Below, piece after piece: positions 1 through 9,706 of a stretch of DNA of 64,000 bases. The notes beneath the pieces were generated by a model. It saw nothing but the letters and a program-made list of their open reading frames with translations. It searched no databases and had not been told where the DNA came from. The stretch comes from CAWIHK01 sp963835935 (GTDB taxonomy: Bacteria > Bacteroidota > Ignavibacteria > UBA10030 > CAVZMI01): NCBI GenBank assembly GCA_963835935.1, contig CAWIHK010000001.1:186001-250000 (forward strand). The letters run 5' to 3'. The translations under genes and the position numbers were made by a program. Position 1 is the stretch's first letter. Every line of letters begins with the position of its first letter.

Positions 1-2
1 TT

Positions 3-2147
3 TGTTCCACACTCGTTTTTGCATCGGCGGTCGCGGCTGATAACGACACAACGAAAACCTATTATACAAACGAAGTTATTGTCACTGCAACACGAGTAAG
101 CAGACCGATGTTTGATATTGGTCGTAATGTTAGTGTGATAACTTCGGAGAAATTCCAGGCTTCTCCATTGAATGATATTGGCGACGTGTTGAGCAAGGAA
201 GGCTTGGGTTTTATTGCCGGTGCCACTTTGAATCCGGGAATGCAACAAAGCCTTTTCCTCCGCGGAGCGAATAGTAATCAGACTCCTGTTTTTTTCGATG
301 ATATTCGGTTGACCGATCCCTCTAGTACTAACAATGCGCCGAATCTTATTGAATTATCACTGGCAAATGCAGAGCAAATCGAAATTGTTCGCGGCTCGCA
401 TAGTACCCTATATGGTTCATCTGCAATTGGCGGAGTCGTGAATATTATAAGTCGTTCAAACCAATCACCCGGTTTCCATATCGATGCCGACATCACAGCT
501 GGTACTTTTGGATCTAAAACATCTGCTCTTACACAAAATATTTTTCTCAATTATTCGCTGCCTGCTGGAATGTATGTGAATGCGGCTTTAGTCAATTCTG
601 GAGTCAAAGGATTGGATGCAACCATAGATACTGTCACTAATCCTTCGGTTTATAAGAACCGCGACCGTGATGGTTTTCATAAACTCAATCTTATCGGGAA
701 AATTGGCTTTAGAAATGAAGCCTGGGACTTGCACTTGTCTTTTCTTCAGGTTCAGGAGAAATCGGATATCGACAAAGGAGCATTTATAGACGACAACAAC
801 GCTCGTCTTGATTTTGAACGTCGAATATGGACAATAGGCGCATCATATACTATAAACGATGAAATGAACTTGAAATACCTCGGCGGGTATTCTCCGATAA
901 AGCGACATACCATAGATGATTCGTCAGCTGTCGATCTGCTTGGAACCACCGACCATAACTTTTCTGAAGATACATTCAAAGGAACTACTTCGAGTCATGA
1001 AATCCTTTTTAACGCCAACATATCTGCCGTGCGTACAGTAATCGGATTGGGAACTCAACGAGAAACGATGACACAGCAATCATATCTCTATCAAGGGGGT
1101 GCATTTGGAGTTTATGAATCGAGAATAAATTTAGACACACTCCATTTGAGTTCAACACTCAATCATATTTTCTGTCATACAGAGATTGACGGAACAATCT
1201 TTGCTAATGGATTGAAAAACCTAACTATTGCTCTTGGACTTCGTTTGAATCATCATAGTTCCTATGGAAATAATTTAACTTATGAGGTGAATCCTTCATA
1301 TAGAGTCTCCAAAAATTTCTTACTTTTCATATCCTATTCGACCGGATTTAATGCGCCATCACTCTATCAACTATTCTGCCCAACAACCTACTACACTTCA
1401 GACATCACACGAGGAAATAGCTTTCTTAAACCAGAGACTTCTTCATCAACTGAGCTTGGTTGGAAATACAGGTTGAGTGATCGGGCATATCTTACGATTT
1501 CATATTTCCGCACAATAGTAGAACATAGTATTGAATATGTGTATCTCTGGGATAAAAATATTGGCCTTGATACACTAGGAAACAATTGGATGAGGGACGA
1601 TTACCGCGGTGATACTTATCTCAACCTTGGGACACAAACAACCAGTGGATTGGATTTGATATTTGATGTTCATCTCACAGACTTTCTTACAATTTCCGGT
1701 TCGGCTTCTCTCATAACAGGTAAACTTGCGTATGACCCTGGAGATATTCAAAATCAGCATATTGGAGGAAATCACGTCCAGCTTTATAGTAACGGTGCCT
1801 TTATCACTCGTGAGATCGAAACAATGAAGTTAGTACGTCGCCCGAGTTCTTGTAACTTAAGTATTCAGTATAAACCTAGAACAGATTTGCTTACTCAAAT
1901 TGATATCAGATATGTTGGTTCTAAATATGATGCGTACTATAACAATACACTTGGTCCATGGGGAGCGCTTGATGTAATCAAACTCAACGATTATACCCTT
2001 TTAGATTGTGCAATCAGGTATGAAGTTAATACATATCTTTCTCTGTATTTGCGAATGGAGAATATTCTGGATACTCGATATTCAGAAATACTCGGCTATA
2101 CAACAAAAGGAAGAGCATTGTATTTAAGCGCGTGTTTGTCATTTTAA
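3..2147 (+). CDS. TonB-dependent outer-membrane receptor, BtuB-like (5' partial)
   Basis: The reading frame is open to the left window edge. The first codons read as the end of a signal peptide followed by VIVTATR, a typical start of a TonB receptor plug, so the gene begins upstream and the first internal ATG (108) is not the start. The plug shows LFLRGANSNQTPVFFDD and IEIVRG...LYGSSAIGGVVNII. A long barrel follows and ends in aromatic-rich strands with ENILDTRYSEILGYTTKGR and a final Phe. That C-terminus closely resembles the last strands of the vitamin B12 receptor BtuB. The predicted role is TonB/ExbBD-driven uptake of cobalamin or a similar ligand across the outer membrane. The next gene is a B12-dependent enzyme, which supports the substrate guess but does not prove it. 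Confidence 0.85.
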   Translation, partial: CSTLVFASAVAADNDTTKTYYTNEVIVTATRVSRPMFDIGRNVSVITSEKFQASPLNDIGDVLSKEGLGFIAGATLNPGMQQSLFLRGANSNQTPVFFDDIRLTDPSSTNNAPNLIELSLANAEQIEIVRGSHSTLYGSSAIGGVVNIISRSNQSPGFHIDADITAGTFGSKTSALTQNIFLNYSLPAGMYVNAALVNSGVKGLDATIDTVTNPSVYKNRDRDGFHKLNLIGKIGFRNEAWDLHLSFLQVQEKSDIDKGAFIDDNNARLDFERRIWTIGASYTINDEMNLKYLGGYSPIKRHTIDDSSAVDLLGTTDHNFSEDTFKGTTSSHEILFNANISAVRTVIGLGTQRETMTQQSYLYQGGAFGVYESRINLDTLHLSSTLNHIFCHTEIDGTIFANGLKNLTIALGLRLNHHSSYGNNLTYEVNPSYRVSKNFLLFISYSTGFNAPSLYQLFCPTTYYTSDITRGNSFLKPETSSSTELGWKYRLSDRAYLTISYFRTIVEHSIEYVYLWDKNIGLDTLGNNWMRDDYRGDTYLNLGTQTTSGLDLIFDVHLTDFLTISGSASLITGKLAYDPGDIQNQHIGGNHVQLYSNGAFITREIETMKLVRRPSSCNLSIQYKPRTDLLTQIDIRYVGSKYDAYYNNTLGPWGALDVIKLNDYTLLDCAIRYEVNTYLSLYLRMENILDTRYSEILGYTTKGRALYLSACLSF

Positions 2148-2761
2148 AAATAGAATGATGCATAATTATCGGTTCATTTTATTTGGAGAGTTTATGCGTA
2201 ATATTCTTATTGGTTCAACTTCAAGGCGGCGTGTACTTTTCAGAACGATTCGTACTCATCATCCCACTTCCTGCGCTTATGGCCAGTGATTTCTTCATTG
2301 GTTTTCACAACACAATTTTCTTTGTCTATAGCAGCTTTGTGCTCATAGGATTTGTGTACATATGTGATGAAATAAGTATTATCCATTTTTAAAGGACAGG
2401 TAAAGTTCTGGAACCATCGTATCTCACCGTAGTATCTATATTTGCGTTGGAGTAGATACAGCACGCGATTTAATTTTAGTTGATCATATAATCAACGCAA
2501 GCGGCAATTGAGAGTTGTTGGTTTTTGATGGCTGGATCAAAACATTAAAAAGAACAATCAAGGTTGGAATTTATCACATGAAGATAGTGATGGAATAATA
2601 AAAGTGTGTGATAAATGTCATGTCAAATAATTATTTTTTAAAAAGCAATAATTATTATCTCAACCAGGAACTAAAATATTTGAATGTAAGTTATTTAGTA
2701 TGTGAGGAATATCACTGACAGAGGATATTTTTCTTGAGAAGAGAATTAATTAATTTTTTAC
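2148..2761. other. Long intergenic region between receptor and nrdJ
   Basis: No convincing conserved gene is visible. A weak minus-strand reading frame lies at 2240-2464 (listed separately). A short plus-strand stretch near 2530-2632 reads GWNLSHEDSDGIIKVCDKC in one frame but has a stop just upstream, so it looks like a gene remnant. The DNA is AT-rich towards the right. The nrdJ promoter begins at 2762. Confidence 0.4.
2240..2464 (-). CDS. Doubtful small hypothetical ORF or gene remnant
   Basis: About 74 codons, charged and aromatic-rich (for example RKYRYYGEIRWFQNF and GHKRRKWDDEYESF), with a more protein-like composition than a random shadow frame. There is no good Shine-Dalgarno sequence, the only upstream start codons are GTG/TTG, and no family is recognised. 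It may be the 3' end of a decayed gene. Confidence 0.2.
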   Translation of the reverse strand: MLYLLQRKYRYYGEIRWFQNFTCPLKMDNTYFITYVHKSYEHKAAIDKENCVVKTNEEITGHKRRKWDDEYESF

Positions 2762-2790
2762 TTGACTTCACTTGTCCAACTAATTATATT
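2762..2790 (+). promoter_or_regulatory. Sigma70-like promoter of nrdJ
   Basis: TTGACT (2762-2767) and TATATT (2785-2790) are separated by exactly 17 bp. The predicted transcription start is near 2797, giving a leader of about 175 nt before nrdJ. The match is by eye. Confidence 0.5.
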
Positions 2791-2818
2791 CACAGCAGTT
2801 ATTTAATGTGTTCTCACC

Positions 2819-2882
2819 ACAACGATTTAAAACTGAGCAGTACCCGAAATTAATAACTGCATAAATAGTTGACCATCGTTGT
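2819..2882 (+). promoter_or_regulatory. Structured 5' leader of nrdJ (nested inverted repeats)
   Basis: ACAACGAT (2819-2826) is a perfect 8-bp inverted repeat of ATCGTTGT (2875-2882). Nested inside is GCAGT (2837-2841) with ACTGC (2856-2860). A separate palindrome GTGATCAC flanked by A and T runs lies near 2898-2905. Together these could form an RNA structure or repressor sites in the leader. No cobalamin-riboswitch core was recognised. Confidence 0.3.
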
Positions 2883-2973
2883 TCCTGGCCTAAAAAAGTG
2901 ATCACATTTTTCGTTGGACATTTAGAAGGAAAAAGTTAATTTTATTACTATAGATCGAAAAGGAGGCTTGTTT

Positions 2974-5745
2974 ATGGGATCCAAGGACACCGCTTTTGTT
3001 GCAAAGGAAGGGTCAGTTCAAGCAGGAAGCGAGAATGTCGAGGGAGGATCACAAAAAAGAGGGCTTACACTTAGTCGATATTTTTCTAAGCCCGGGATTC
3101 ATCCATTCGATGAATTGCAATGGGAACTACGATCGGCTGCGATAACGAATGAAAAGGGAGAAAAAATATTTGAACAGACGGACGTCGAAATTCCGTCTAC
3201 TTGGTCAATGACTGCTACAAACGTTGTTGTCTCGAAATATTTTCATGGTAAAATTGGAACTCCTGAACGAGAAAAAAGCGTGAAACAGCTTATCGAACGC
3301 GTTTCGCGAACGATAACGGGATGGGGAATTAAGGGTGGATATTTTGCGTCGAATAAAGATGCAGAAATATTTTATAATGAGTTGACATATCTTCTGGTGA
3401 ATCAATGCATGGCATTCAACAGCCCGGTATGGTTTAATGTCGGTGTAGAAGAACATCCGCAATGTTCCGCATGCTTCATCAATTCGGTGAAGGATACAAT
3501 GGATTCGATTCTCGAATTGGCGAAAACTGAAGGCCGATTATTTAAATTCGGTTCGGGTTCCGGTACGAATCTTTCAACACTGCGCTCTTCACGCGAAAGT
3601 CTTTCCGGCGGCGGTACGGCATCGGGCCCGGTTTCTTTCATGCGCGGTTATGATGCATTTGCCGGTGTGATCAAATCGGGTGGAAAAACGCGACGCGCGG
3701 CGAAGATGGTAATTCTCAATATCGATCATCCCGACGTCGTTGATTTTATCTCTTGTAAAGCGGATGAAGAAAAAAAAGCATGGGCGTTGATCGACGCCGG
3801 CTATGATGGCGGATTCAATGTGCCGGGCGGCGCTTATGATTCTATTTCATATCAGAATGCCAACCACTCTGTACGCGTGACCGATGATTTTATGCGCGCG
3901 GTGTTGGAAGATAAAACATGGACTACAAAAGCTAGGATCGATGGCCGTGCAATGGGAACATTTCGGGCGCGTGATTTGATGAAACAAATTGCCGATGCTG
4001 CATGGGTATGCGGAGATCCGGGAATGCAGTTTGATACAACGATCAATAGCTGGCATACAAGTTCAAACACCTCGCCGATCAACGCGTCAAATCCGTGCAG
4101 TGAGTATATGTTTCTTGATGATTCGGCATGCAATCTGGCATCATTAAATTTGATGCGCTTCCGGCGTGAAGACGGCGAACTTGATATCGAAGCCTTTAAT
4201 CATGGAGTCGATATTACAATCACTGCACAAGAAATCCTTGTCGACAATGCAAGTTATCCTACACCCGCAATTACAAAAAATAGCCATGACTTCCGCCCGC
4301 TCGGGCTCGGTTATGCGAATCTTGGTGCGTTGCTCATGGTGCGTGGGTTGCCGTATGATAGTGAAGAAGGCCGAGCATACGCAGGTGTTGTGACAGCGTT
4401 GATGGGAGGACGCGCCTATCGTCAGTCGGCGTTGATTGCTAAAGAAATGGGAACATTTGCAGGCTACGCAGTCAATCGCGAACCTATGTTGAACGTGATC
4501 AAAAAACACGGATTCCATGTAAGCCTTATTGAAAAACGTGAAAGAGTTGCACCGGAACTTCTCGAAGCGGCTCAGGAAGCGTGGGACGAGGCTTATACAT
4601 TCGGGAAGAAATTCGGTTACAGGAATGGTCAGACAACGGTTCTCGCTCCTACCGGCACAATCGGTTTTATGATGGATTGCGACACAACCGGCATAGAACC
4701 TGACATCGCTCTTGTGAAATACAAAAAGCTTGTGGGTGGTGGAATGATGAAGATTATCAATAACACCGTACCTAATTCTCTAAAGAAACTCGGTTACAAT
4801 GAAGAACAAATCGAACATATTCTTGCACACATCGACAAGAACGACACTATTGAAGGTGCGCCGTATTTAAAAGAAGAACACCTGCCGATATTCGATTGTG
4901 CATTCAAACCGGCAAAGGGCGCCCGGTCAATTCATTATATGGGTCACATTCGCATGATGTCCGCAGTGCAGCCATTTATCTCCGGTGCGATTTCAAAAAC
5001 GGTCAACATGCCGAATGATGTCACGAGCGAAGATATGCAAACTGCGTATATCGAAGCATGGAAGCTCGGCCTAAAAGCGATAGCTGTTTACCGCGACGGT
5101 TGCAAACGCACTCAGCCTTTAAGCACATCCCTCGACACGAAGAAAGCACAGGTTGCCGAGAAACCTGCAGTGAAAAAACCTCCGCGGCGTCGATTATCCG
5201 ACGAAAGAGTTTCGATTACGCACAAGTTCAGTATTGCCGGGCATGAAGGATACATCACGGTCGGATTGTATGAAGATAAAACGCCGGGTGAAGTATTCAT
5301 CACGATGTCGAAAGAAGGATCGACGATTTCGGGATTGATGGATGCATTTGCGACATCGATATCTCTAGCGCTTCAGTATGGTGTTCCGTTAAAAGTGCTG
5401 GTCGATAAATTCAGTCACATGCGTTTTGAACCTTCAGGATATACGAACAATAGAGACATCCCGATTGCAAAATCGATTTGTGATTATATTTTCCGTTGGA
5501 TGGGGTTGAAGTTTCTTGCGCGTGAAGATCAACCGAACATCATCGTGCCGGAAAGTGAAACACTTGCACCGAATAAAAGTGTGAGCGTTTTCAACGAACA
5601 TACTCCGGCGATGGAACGAACTGAGAAACAGATATTTGAGACACAGGCCGATGCGCCGCCGTGTCACGAGTGCGGAAGCATTATGGTCCGCAACGGCGCA
5701 TGTTACAAATGTACCAACTGCGGTTCGACGTCGGGTTGTTCGTAA
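2974..5745 (+). CDS. nrdJ: Vitamin B12-dependent (class II) ribonucleoside-diphosphate reductase
   Basis: Converts ribonucleotides to deoxyribonucleotides using adenosylcobalamin, so it needs no separate radical-generating subunit. The 923-residue product has the class II layout. An N-terminal region with FNSPVWFNVG and QCSACF carries the first redox cysteine. The radical-site triad is NPCSE (Cys near residue 375), followed by SACNLASLNL and the APTGTIGFMMDCDTTG phosphate-binding segment. A TSCPD-type domain starts around residue 735, and the C-terminal Cys cluster CHECGS...CYKCTNCGS...GCS is a zinc-ribbon tail that carries reducing equivalents. The ATG at 2974 is chosen because AAGGAGG ends 7 nt upstream; a TTG at 2968 is too close to it. 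The gene follows a B12-receptor-like gene and ends in a clear terminator. Confidence 0.96.
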   Translation: MGSKDTAFVAKEGSVQAGSENVEGGSQKRGLTLSRYFSKPGIHPFDELQWELRSAAITNEKGEKIFEQTDVEIPSTWSMTATNVVVSKYFHGKIGTPEREKSVKQLIERVSRTITGWGIKGGYFASNKDAEIFYNELTYLLVNQCMAFNSPVWFNVGVEEHPQCSACFINSVKDTMDSILELAKTEGRLFKFGSGSGTNLSTLRSSRESLSGGGTASGPVSFMRGYDAFAGVIKSGGKTRRAAKMVILNIDHPDVVDFISCKADEEKKAWALIDAGYDGGFNVPGGAYDSISYQNANHSVRVTDDFMRAVLEDKTWTTKARIDGRAMGTFRARDLMKQIADAAWVCGDPGMQFDTTINSWHTSSNTSPINASNPCSEYMFLDDSACNLASLNLMRFRREDGELDIEAFNHGVDITITAQEILVDNASYPTPAITKNSHDFRPLGLGYANLGALLMVRGLPYDSEEGRAYAGVVTALMGGRAYRQSALIAKEMGTFAGYAVNREPMLNVIKKHGFHVSLIEKRERVAPELLEAAQEAWDEAYTFGKKFGYRNGQTTVLAPTGTIGFMMDCDTTGIEPDIALVKYKKLVGGGMMKIINNTVPNSLKKLGYNEEQIEHILAHIDKNDTIEGAPYLKEEHLPIFDCAFKPAKGARSIHYMGHIRMMSAVQPFISGAISKTVNMPNDVTSEDMQTAYIEAWKLGLKAIAVYRDGCKRTQPLSTSLDTKKAQVAEKPAVKKPPRRRLSDERVSITHKFSIAGHEGYITVGLYEDKTPGEVFITMSKEGSTISGLMDAFATSISLALQYGVPLKVLVDKFSHMRFEPSGYTNNRDIPIAKSICDYIFRWMGLKFLAREDQPNIIVPESETLAPNKSVSVFNEHTPAMERTEKQIFETQADAPPCHECGSIMVRNGACYKCTNCGSTSGCS

Positions 5746-5769
5746 GAGTAGCTATCGAAGATAAAATCG

Positions 5770-5806
5770 AAAGCCGGTTATGTAAAAACGTAATCGGCTT
5801 TTTTAT
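5770..5806 (+). terminator. Rho-independent terminator after nrdJ
   Basis: AAAGCCGGTTA pairs with TAATCGGCTTT (one G-U pair) around a 10-nt loop, followed directly by a T run. It lies 24 bp after the nrdJ stop. Confidence 0.8.
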
Positions 5807-5868
5807 ATGGGTTGAGAGTTCTGGGTTCAAGTTTCAGGGTGTCAAACTCGGAACGCTAAACCCACAAC

Positions 5869-6117
5869 TCAGAACTCAAATCGTATTCCTAATGCGTTAT
5901 ATTCTTCTCGTCGATCGAAATATTCTCCGTTGTTACTCATGCCGTCGAAGAATGCATAGTATATATTAAATCCTCGCCCATAATAACGGCCTAGTTTTAT
6001 GCCGGCTTCAATCGATGTGCGTATTGTTTGCACATACACTTTCAAGGCTTGCACATCGAGCGCTGCATAAGCTGTAATAGCTTGATTGATGTAATCGCTG
6101 GAGGTTGACTTAGGCAA
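5869..6117 (-). pseudogene. Truncated copy of the 3' end of the DUF1207-like gene
   Basis: The roughly 80 codons match the last third of the complete gene at 7399-8268 almost residue for residue (INQAITAYAALDVQA and EYFDRREEYNA.GIRFEF). It has no signal peptide, only a weak TTG start, and begins directly after the stop of the 6119-7375 gene. It is best read as a remnant of a partial duplication that now brackets that gene. Confidence 0.75.
5872..6100. repeat. Direct repeat of 7402-7630 (about 229 bp)
   Basis: The two segments share long identical blocks in the same orientation, roughly 85-90% by eye. They flank the 418-aa gene at 6119-7375. This fits a tandem duplication followed by loss of most of one gene copy. 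Confidence 0.75.
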
Positions 6118-6118
6118 T

Positions 6119-7375
6119 TTAAAATATATTTACTCCCATATGAATTCCGACTCCGAGCGAGTAATGTCGAAGAATTCTTTCATCACCAAAATGATTTGAT
6201 AAATATACATGAAGACCGAAGAATAAATGACTATCAACAAATTCATGTTCAAAACCATATTCGATTACAGATTGAGGATATAATTCATCAACAGCGTCTA
6301 CCTTTTCAAAGGAATTAAAAAGAAAATCTGATTGTTTTAGTTCTACTTGATTTCGGGTTAGGCGAATTATTCCTATTTCTAGTCGAGTATAAGGCCGAAT
6401 AGTTGATTTATTCGTGAAAAAATAAGTGCCGGTAATACCTAAAGAAGTGGAGTTTTCTTCGACATGAAAAATATCTACATAAGTCCATTGATCTTTTGAA
6501 TGTATTTTACCTGTAGTTACTCGTGCTCCAAGAGAAAATATTTGGTTAATATAGTATTCGCAGAGAATTTTATAAGCCATTCTATTTTCTTCAGAAAAAG
6601 ATTCCAAATGAATATCATAATTACTACTTATTACATGATGCAATACAAGATTAGGGTCGTATGTAGATCCACGATTAATAGATCCATAATCGATGGAAAT
6701 AGTCAACTTCTTTTTTAAGGTTGAACCTGCAGATTCAATTTTATTTTGATTTATTTTTGAATCCATTTTTTCCTGGAGTTCATTATATAAAAATGATAAT
6801 GAGTCGCCCAAAGCATTCATGGCTGGATTTTTTTGATCTTCGTATTTGAAAGAATGAATATAAAATGCAACACTATCATAATTATCATGGATGTAAAAAT
6901 CCACGGCAGCATAATAGTTCTTTTTTAAACGAATTTCTTCTAACTGAAAATATCTGCGTTCGAAGAAAATTGTTGTATAATAATAGAACAAACCATCACG
7001 GTATTTATCAATAGCGATTGCATCAAGAAATTTTTGAAAAGTAATGGCTGCTTTTTTTTCACGATGAGTGGGCCTCGATATTAAAACAGAATTTTTGAAT
7101 GTGAGACATAATTCTTTAATTTTTTCATCATTTGCTGTGGAAATTTGTCTGAATAGATTCATAATCCATTCATAATTCTCGGAATATTCTAGTGGAATTC
7201 TTTGGATTTTTGTAGTTCTTGAAAATTCATCCCATCTTTCCATAAATGTTTTAAAATTTCCATTGAGCAAAAGCGAATCGAGATTGGTTATCTGAGATTG
7301 TCCTATTTGAGGAAAACATGGGTTCTTAAAGAATAAGATTAAAAGGAAACTTATAGCTATTTTTTTATGAATCAT
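6119..7375 (-). CDS. Exported hypothetical protein, probable outer-membrane barrel at C-terminus
   Basis: 418 residues with a Sec signal peptide (MIHKKIAISFLLILFF...CFPQ). Residues about 25-215 are helical and charged. From about residue 225 there are alternating strands typical of a beta-barrel (TISIDYGSINRG, SLGITGTYFF, RPYTRLEIGIIRL), ending in Phe, as outer-membrane proteins often do. No family is recognised. It sits between a DUF1207-like gene and a 3' fragment of the same gene, so it may have been inserted or trapped by the duplication. Transcribed leftwards, 23 bp after the 7399-8268 gene, probably in one operon. Confidence 0.7.
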   Translation of the reverse strand: MIHKKIAISFLLILFFKNPCFPQIGQSQITNLDSLLLNGNFKTFMERWDEFSRTTKIQRIPLEYSENYEWIMNLFRQISTANDEKIKELCLTFKNSVLISRPTHREKKAAITFQKFLDAIAIDKYRDGLFYYYTTIFFERRYFQLEEIRLKKNYYAAVDFYIHDNYDSVAFYIHSFKYEDQKNPAMNALGDSLSFLYNELQEKMDSKINQNKIESAGSTLKKKLTISIDYGSINRGSTYDPNLVLHHVISSNYDIHLESFSEENRMAYKILCEYYINQIFSLGARVTTGKIHSKDQWTYVDIFHVEENSTSLGITGTYFFTNKSTIRPYTRLEIGIIRLTRNQVELKQSDFLFNSFEKVDAVDELYPQSVIEYGFEHEFVDSHLFFGLHVYLSNHFGDERILRHYSLGVGIHMGVNIF

Positions 7376-7398
7376 AGTTTGGTTCTTCCTTTTTTAAT

Positions 7399-8268
7399 TT
7401 AAAATTCAAATCGTATTCCCACTGCGTTATATTCTTCCCGCCGGTCGAAATATTCTCCGTTCATGCTCATTCCATCGAAGTAGGCATAGTATATATTCAA
7501 TCCTCGCCCATAGTAACGGCCTAATTTTATGCCGGCTTCGATCGATGTGCGTATTGTCTGCACATACACTTTCACGGCTTGCACATCGAGTGCCGCATAA
7601 GCTGTGATAGCTTGATTGATATGATCGCCCGAGTTCGCTTCGATTCCGGCTTGCGCCGAGAACTTTCCGACATTTTTCGGATCGACATGGAAAAGATATT
7701 GAACTCCGCCATACACTCGTACAGGCAATACGAGTTGCCGATAATCTATCGAACCAATCAATTCAACAAATTCGCGGCTATAAACACGCGGACTCTGATT
7801 CCCTTTCCATTCCTGCGCGTTATTGTCGTAATGTCCATCGACAAGATGCGCGCTGATGTGGCTTAGGCGAAATCGGGTCGAATATTTTGTGCCGCCATCG
7901 TACCATGCTGTTGACGCGTTCAAACCGAATAAATAATCAACTGCATCGACAGGGAAGTGGAACCTCTGTTCACTCTGAATTCTCGTGAAAGTAAAAAAGT
8001 CGGCGCCGAAAGTATACTGCGGAACCGAAAGATCTCTATTACTATATCCAATCATGTCGAACGAGTTGCCGATGTCGAGGCGCAGCGTATTCTTCTCGAG
8101 CATTTTGAAGACTCCGACGCGCGGTTCCAACTGATTTGCCTGGAGCGGTTGGAATAATGTCCCATGTGGAATCCAAATCCATCCCTCCTGAGATTGGGCA
8201 TGTAAGGTGAAAATTAAAATGAAGGTGCAAATAAATACTATCGAAATCAGCCGGAATGTTTTTGTCAT
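7399..8268 (-). CDS. DUF1207-like exported protein
   Basis: 289 residues with a signal peptide (FICTFILIFTLHAQS) and a strand-rich body. The start of the mature part, GTLFQPLQANQLEPRVGVFK, is typical of the DUF1207 group of Bacteroidota/Chlorobiota envelope proteins, whose function is unknown. Later segments such as RLDIGNSFDMIGY and FGADFFTFTR, and the C-terminal AGIKLGRYYGRGLNIYYAYFDG ... GIRFEF pattern, suggest a small barrel. The family assignment is from memory of the motif and should be checked by profile search. Its 3' third is duplicated at 5869-6117. Confidence 0.65.
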   Translation of the reverse strand: MTKTFRLISIVFICTFILIFTLHAQSQEGWIWIPHGTLFQPLQANQLEPRVGVFKMLEKNTLRLDIGNSFDMIGYSNRDLSVPQYTFGADFFTFTRIQSEQRFHFPVDAVDYLFGLNASTAWYDGGTKYSTRFRLSHISAHLVDGHYDNNAQEWKGNQSPRVYSREFVELIGSIDYRQLVLPVRVYGGVQYLFHVDPKNVGKFSAQAGIEANSGDHINQAITAYAALDVQAVKVYVQTIRTSIEAGIKLGRYYGRGLNIYYAYFDGMSMNGEYFDRREEYNAVGIRFEF

Positions 8269-8359
8269 AAAATACTCACTTCAAATAAAAGGGAAACAGT
8301 TTTTTCTTCTCGATCTTGTTCTTGATCTTGCCCTTAATCTCTTTTCGCAATCTCAAGGT

Positions 8360-9457
8360 TTAGTATTTCCTATCTTTCCATTCAATTTTTCGATTAAGCA
8401 ACAAAGCAATCGGTAAGGCTACGACATAAATAATATAAAACAGTTCAAAATGGAGAATGTATTTTAATAATTTGAACGAACGAGTCGCTTTTAAGGGAAC
8501 AGTAAGAACGATAACATCGAGTATTGTTTTAATCACAAATGCAGCGAACCAATAATCCATTCTTGGTGAGAACAGAAGCCCCAGAATCAATATTGCATGA
8601 AGAAATGTTCCGATTCCCATTACAAAAAAATCGCGCAATTTCATATCCAACCCGCCCATGCCCCAGCGTAATCGCTGCAAGTACAGTTCTTCAAGTGTAT
8701 CGCATGGGTAGCTATGAACTATAGCCTTCGATGAAATACGGAAACGAAATTGCCACTTTCGCTGATCATAGATTGCACGGATGAGCGCGTAATCCTCGGT
8801 TACACTGAATTTTATATTCTGATATCCGCCAACATCGTCGTAGGCTTTTCGTCTGTAAGTCAAGTGATTTCCCACGACGGTAATCGGTTTTTTCCAGCTG
8901 ATTCCGGCTGCCGCCACGCTGAATAGCATCAACCAATCGAGCGCTTGCATAGCCGAAAACCAATTATTGCTGTGGAGCAATGTGTAGCCGCTAACAACGC
9001 CGGTTTTCTCATCGTAGGACTTCACAATTTCACGTACCCAATCGGGTTCGACGGAACAATCGGCATCGGTTTGAAGAATGATTTCACCTTTAGCGAGATG
9101 AAGAGCCTGAGCAACGGCATTGGCTTTACCGCGAAGTTGATCGTTTCCAGGAGTTGTTGTAAACGATCTGATGAATGGATATTTTTGGGAATACTCTTTC
9201 AGAATAGACGGAGTAGAATCGGAACTTCGATCGTCGGCAATGATGATGTCTAATTTATCCGGCGGATAGTGCAAATTTGCCAATGATTGTACACATTCGG
9301 CGATGTGTTCCTCTTCGTTCCGGGCTGCAACGATGATCGAAACAACCGGTACATAGTCGTTGCGGGAAGCGTGGCGCGTTCTGATTAATCCAATAATTAA
9401 GTACACGAATAATAATGAATAGAGGATTAATGAAATCTCAAGCAGTGATAAATACAT
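8360..9457 (-). CDS. Membrane-associated family 2 glycosyltransferase
   Basis: 365 residues. An N-terminal membrane helix (residues about 5-25) precedes a GT-A catalytic domain with VSIIVAARNEEEHI, the nucleotide-binding ADDRSSD, the metal-binding TDADC (DxD type), the catalytic TEDY, and QRLRW (Q/RxxRW). Two or three C-terminal membrane helices follow (residues about 275-350). The layout matches processive or polyisoprenoid-linked GT2 enzymes that transfer a sugar from a nucleotide donor at the inner membrane. The acceptor cannot be told from sequence. It is transcribed leftwards ahead of the DUF1207-like gene, with about 90 bp between them. Confidence 0.85.
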   Translation of the reverse strand: MYLSLLEISLILYSLLFVYLIIGLIRTRHASRNDYVPVVSIIVAARNEEEHIAECVQSLANLHYPPDKLDIIIADDRSSDSTPSILKEYSQKYPFIRSFTTTPGNDQLRGKANAVAQALHLAKGEIILQTDADCSVEPDWVREIVKSYDEKTGVVSGYTLLHSNNWFSAMQALDWLMLFSVAAAGISWKKPITVVGNHLTYRRKAYDDVGGYQNIKFSVTEDYALIRAIYDQRKWQFRFRISSKAIVHSYPCDTLEELYLQRLRWGMGGLDMKLRDFFVMGIGTFLHAILILGLLFSPRMDYWFAAFVIKTILDVIVLTVPLKATRSFKLLKYILHFELFYIIYVVALPIALLLNRKIEWKDRKY

Positions 9458-9706
9458 GAATTCCGTTAAAATGTTTTCTTAAAAAAGTTACTGATAATTG
9501 AGGATTGAATCAAGTTTGATTTTTTGTATTTACTCATCTTGAAAAAATATAAGCCACAAATTTCTCTAATGCTATGGTAGATTGTTAAATGATTGATTAC
9601 TGTATTCAATCTTTCCATCTCAATTCGTGTAATTAGTGGCGACAAATTATTTCGATATGTTGTTGCCAGATTTTAGTATATTATTCATCAACGAACAGGG
9701 AAAGGG

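Noticed and set aside
2797..2973. Cobalamin riboswitch before nrdJ
   Set aside because: Leader is structured, but no B12-box-like core or the usual length (about 200 nt) was found.
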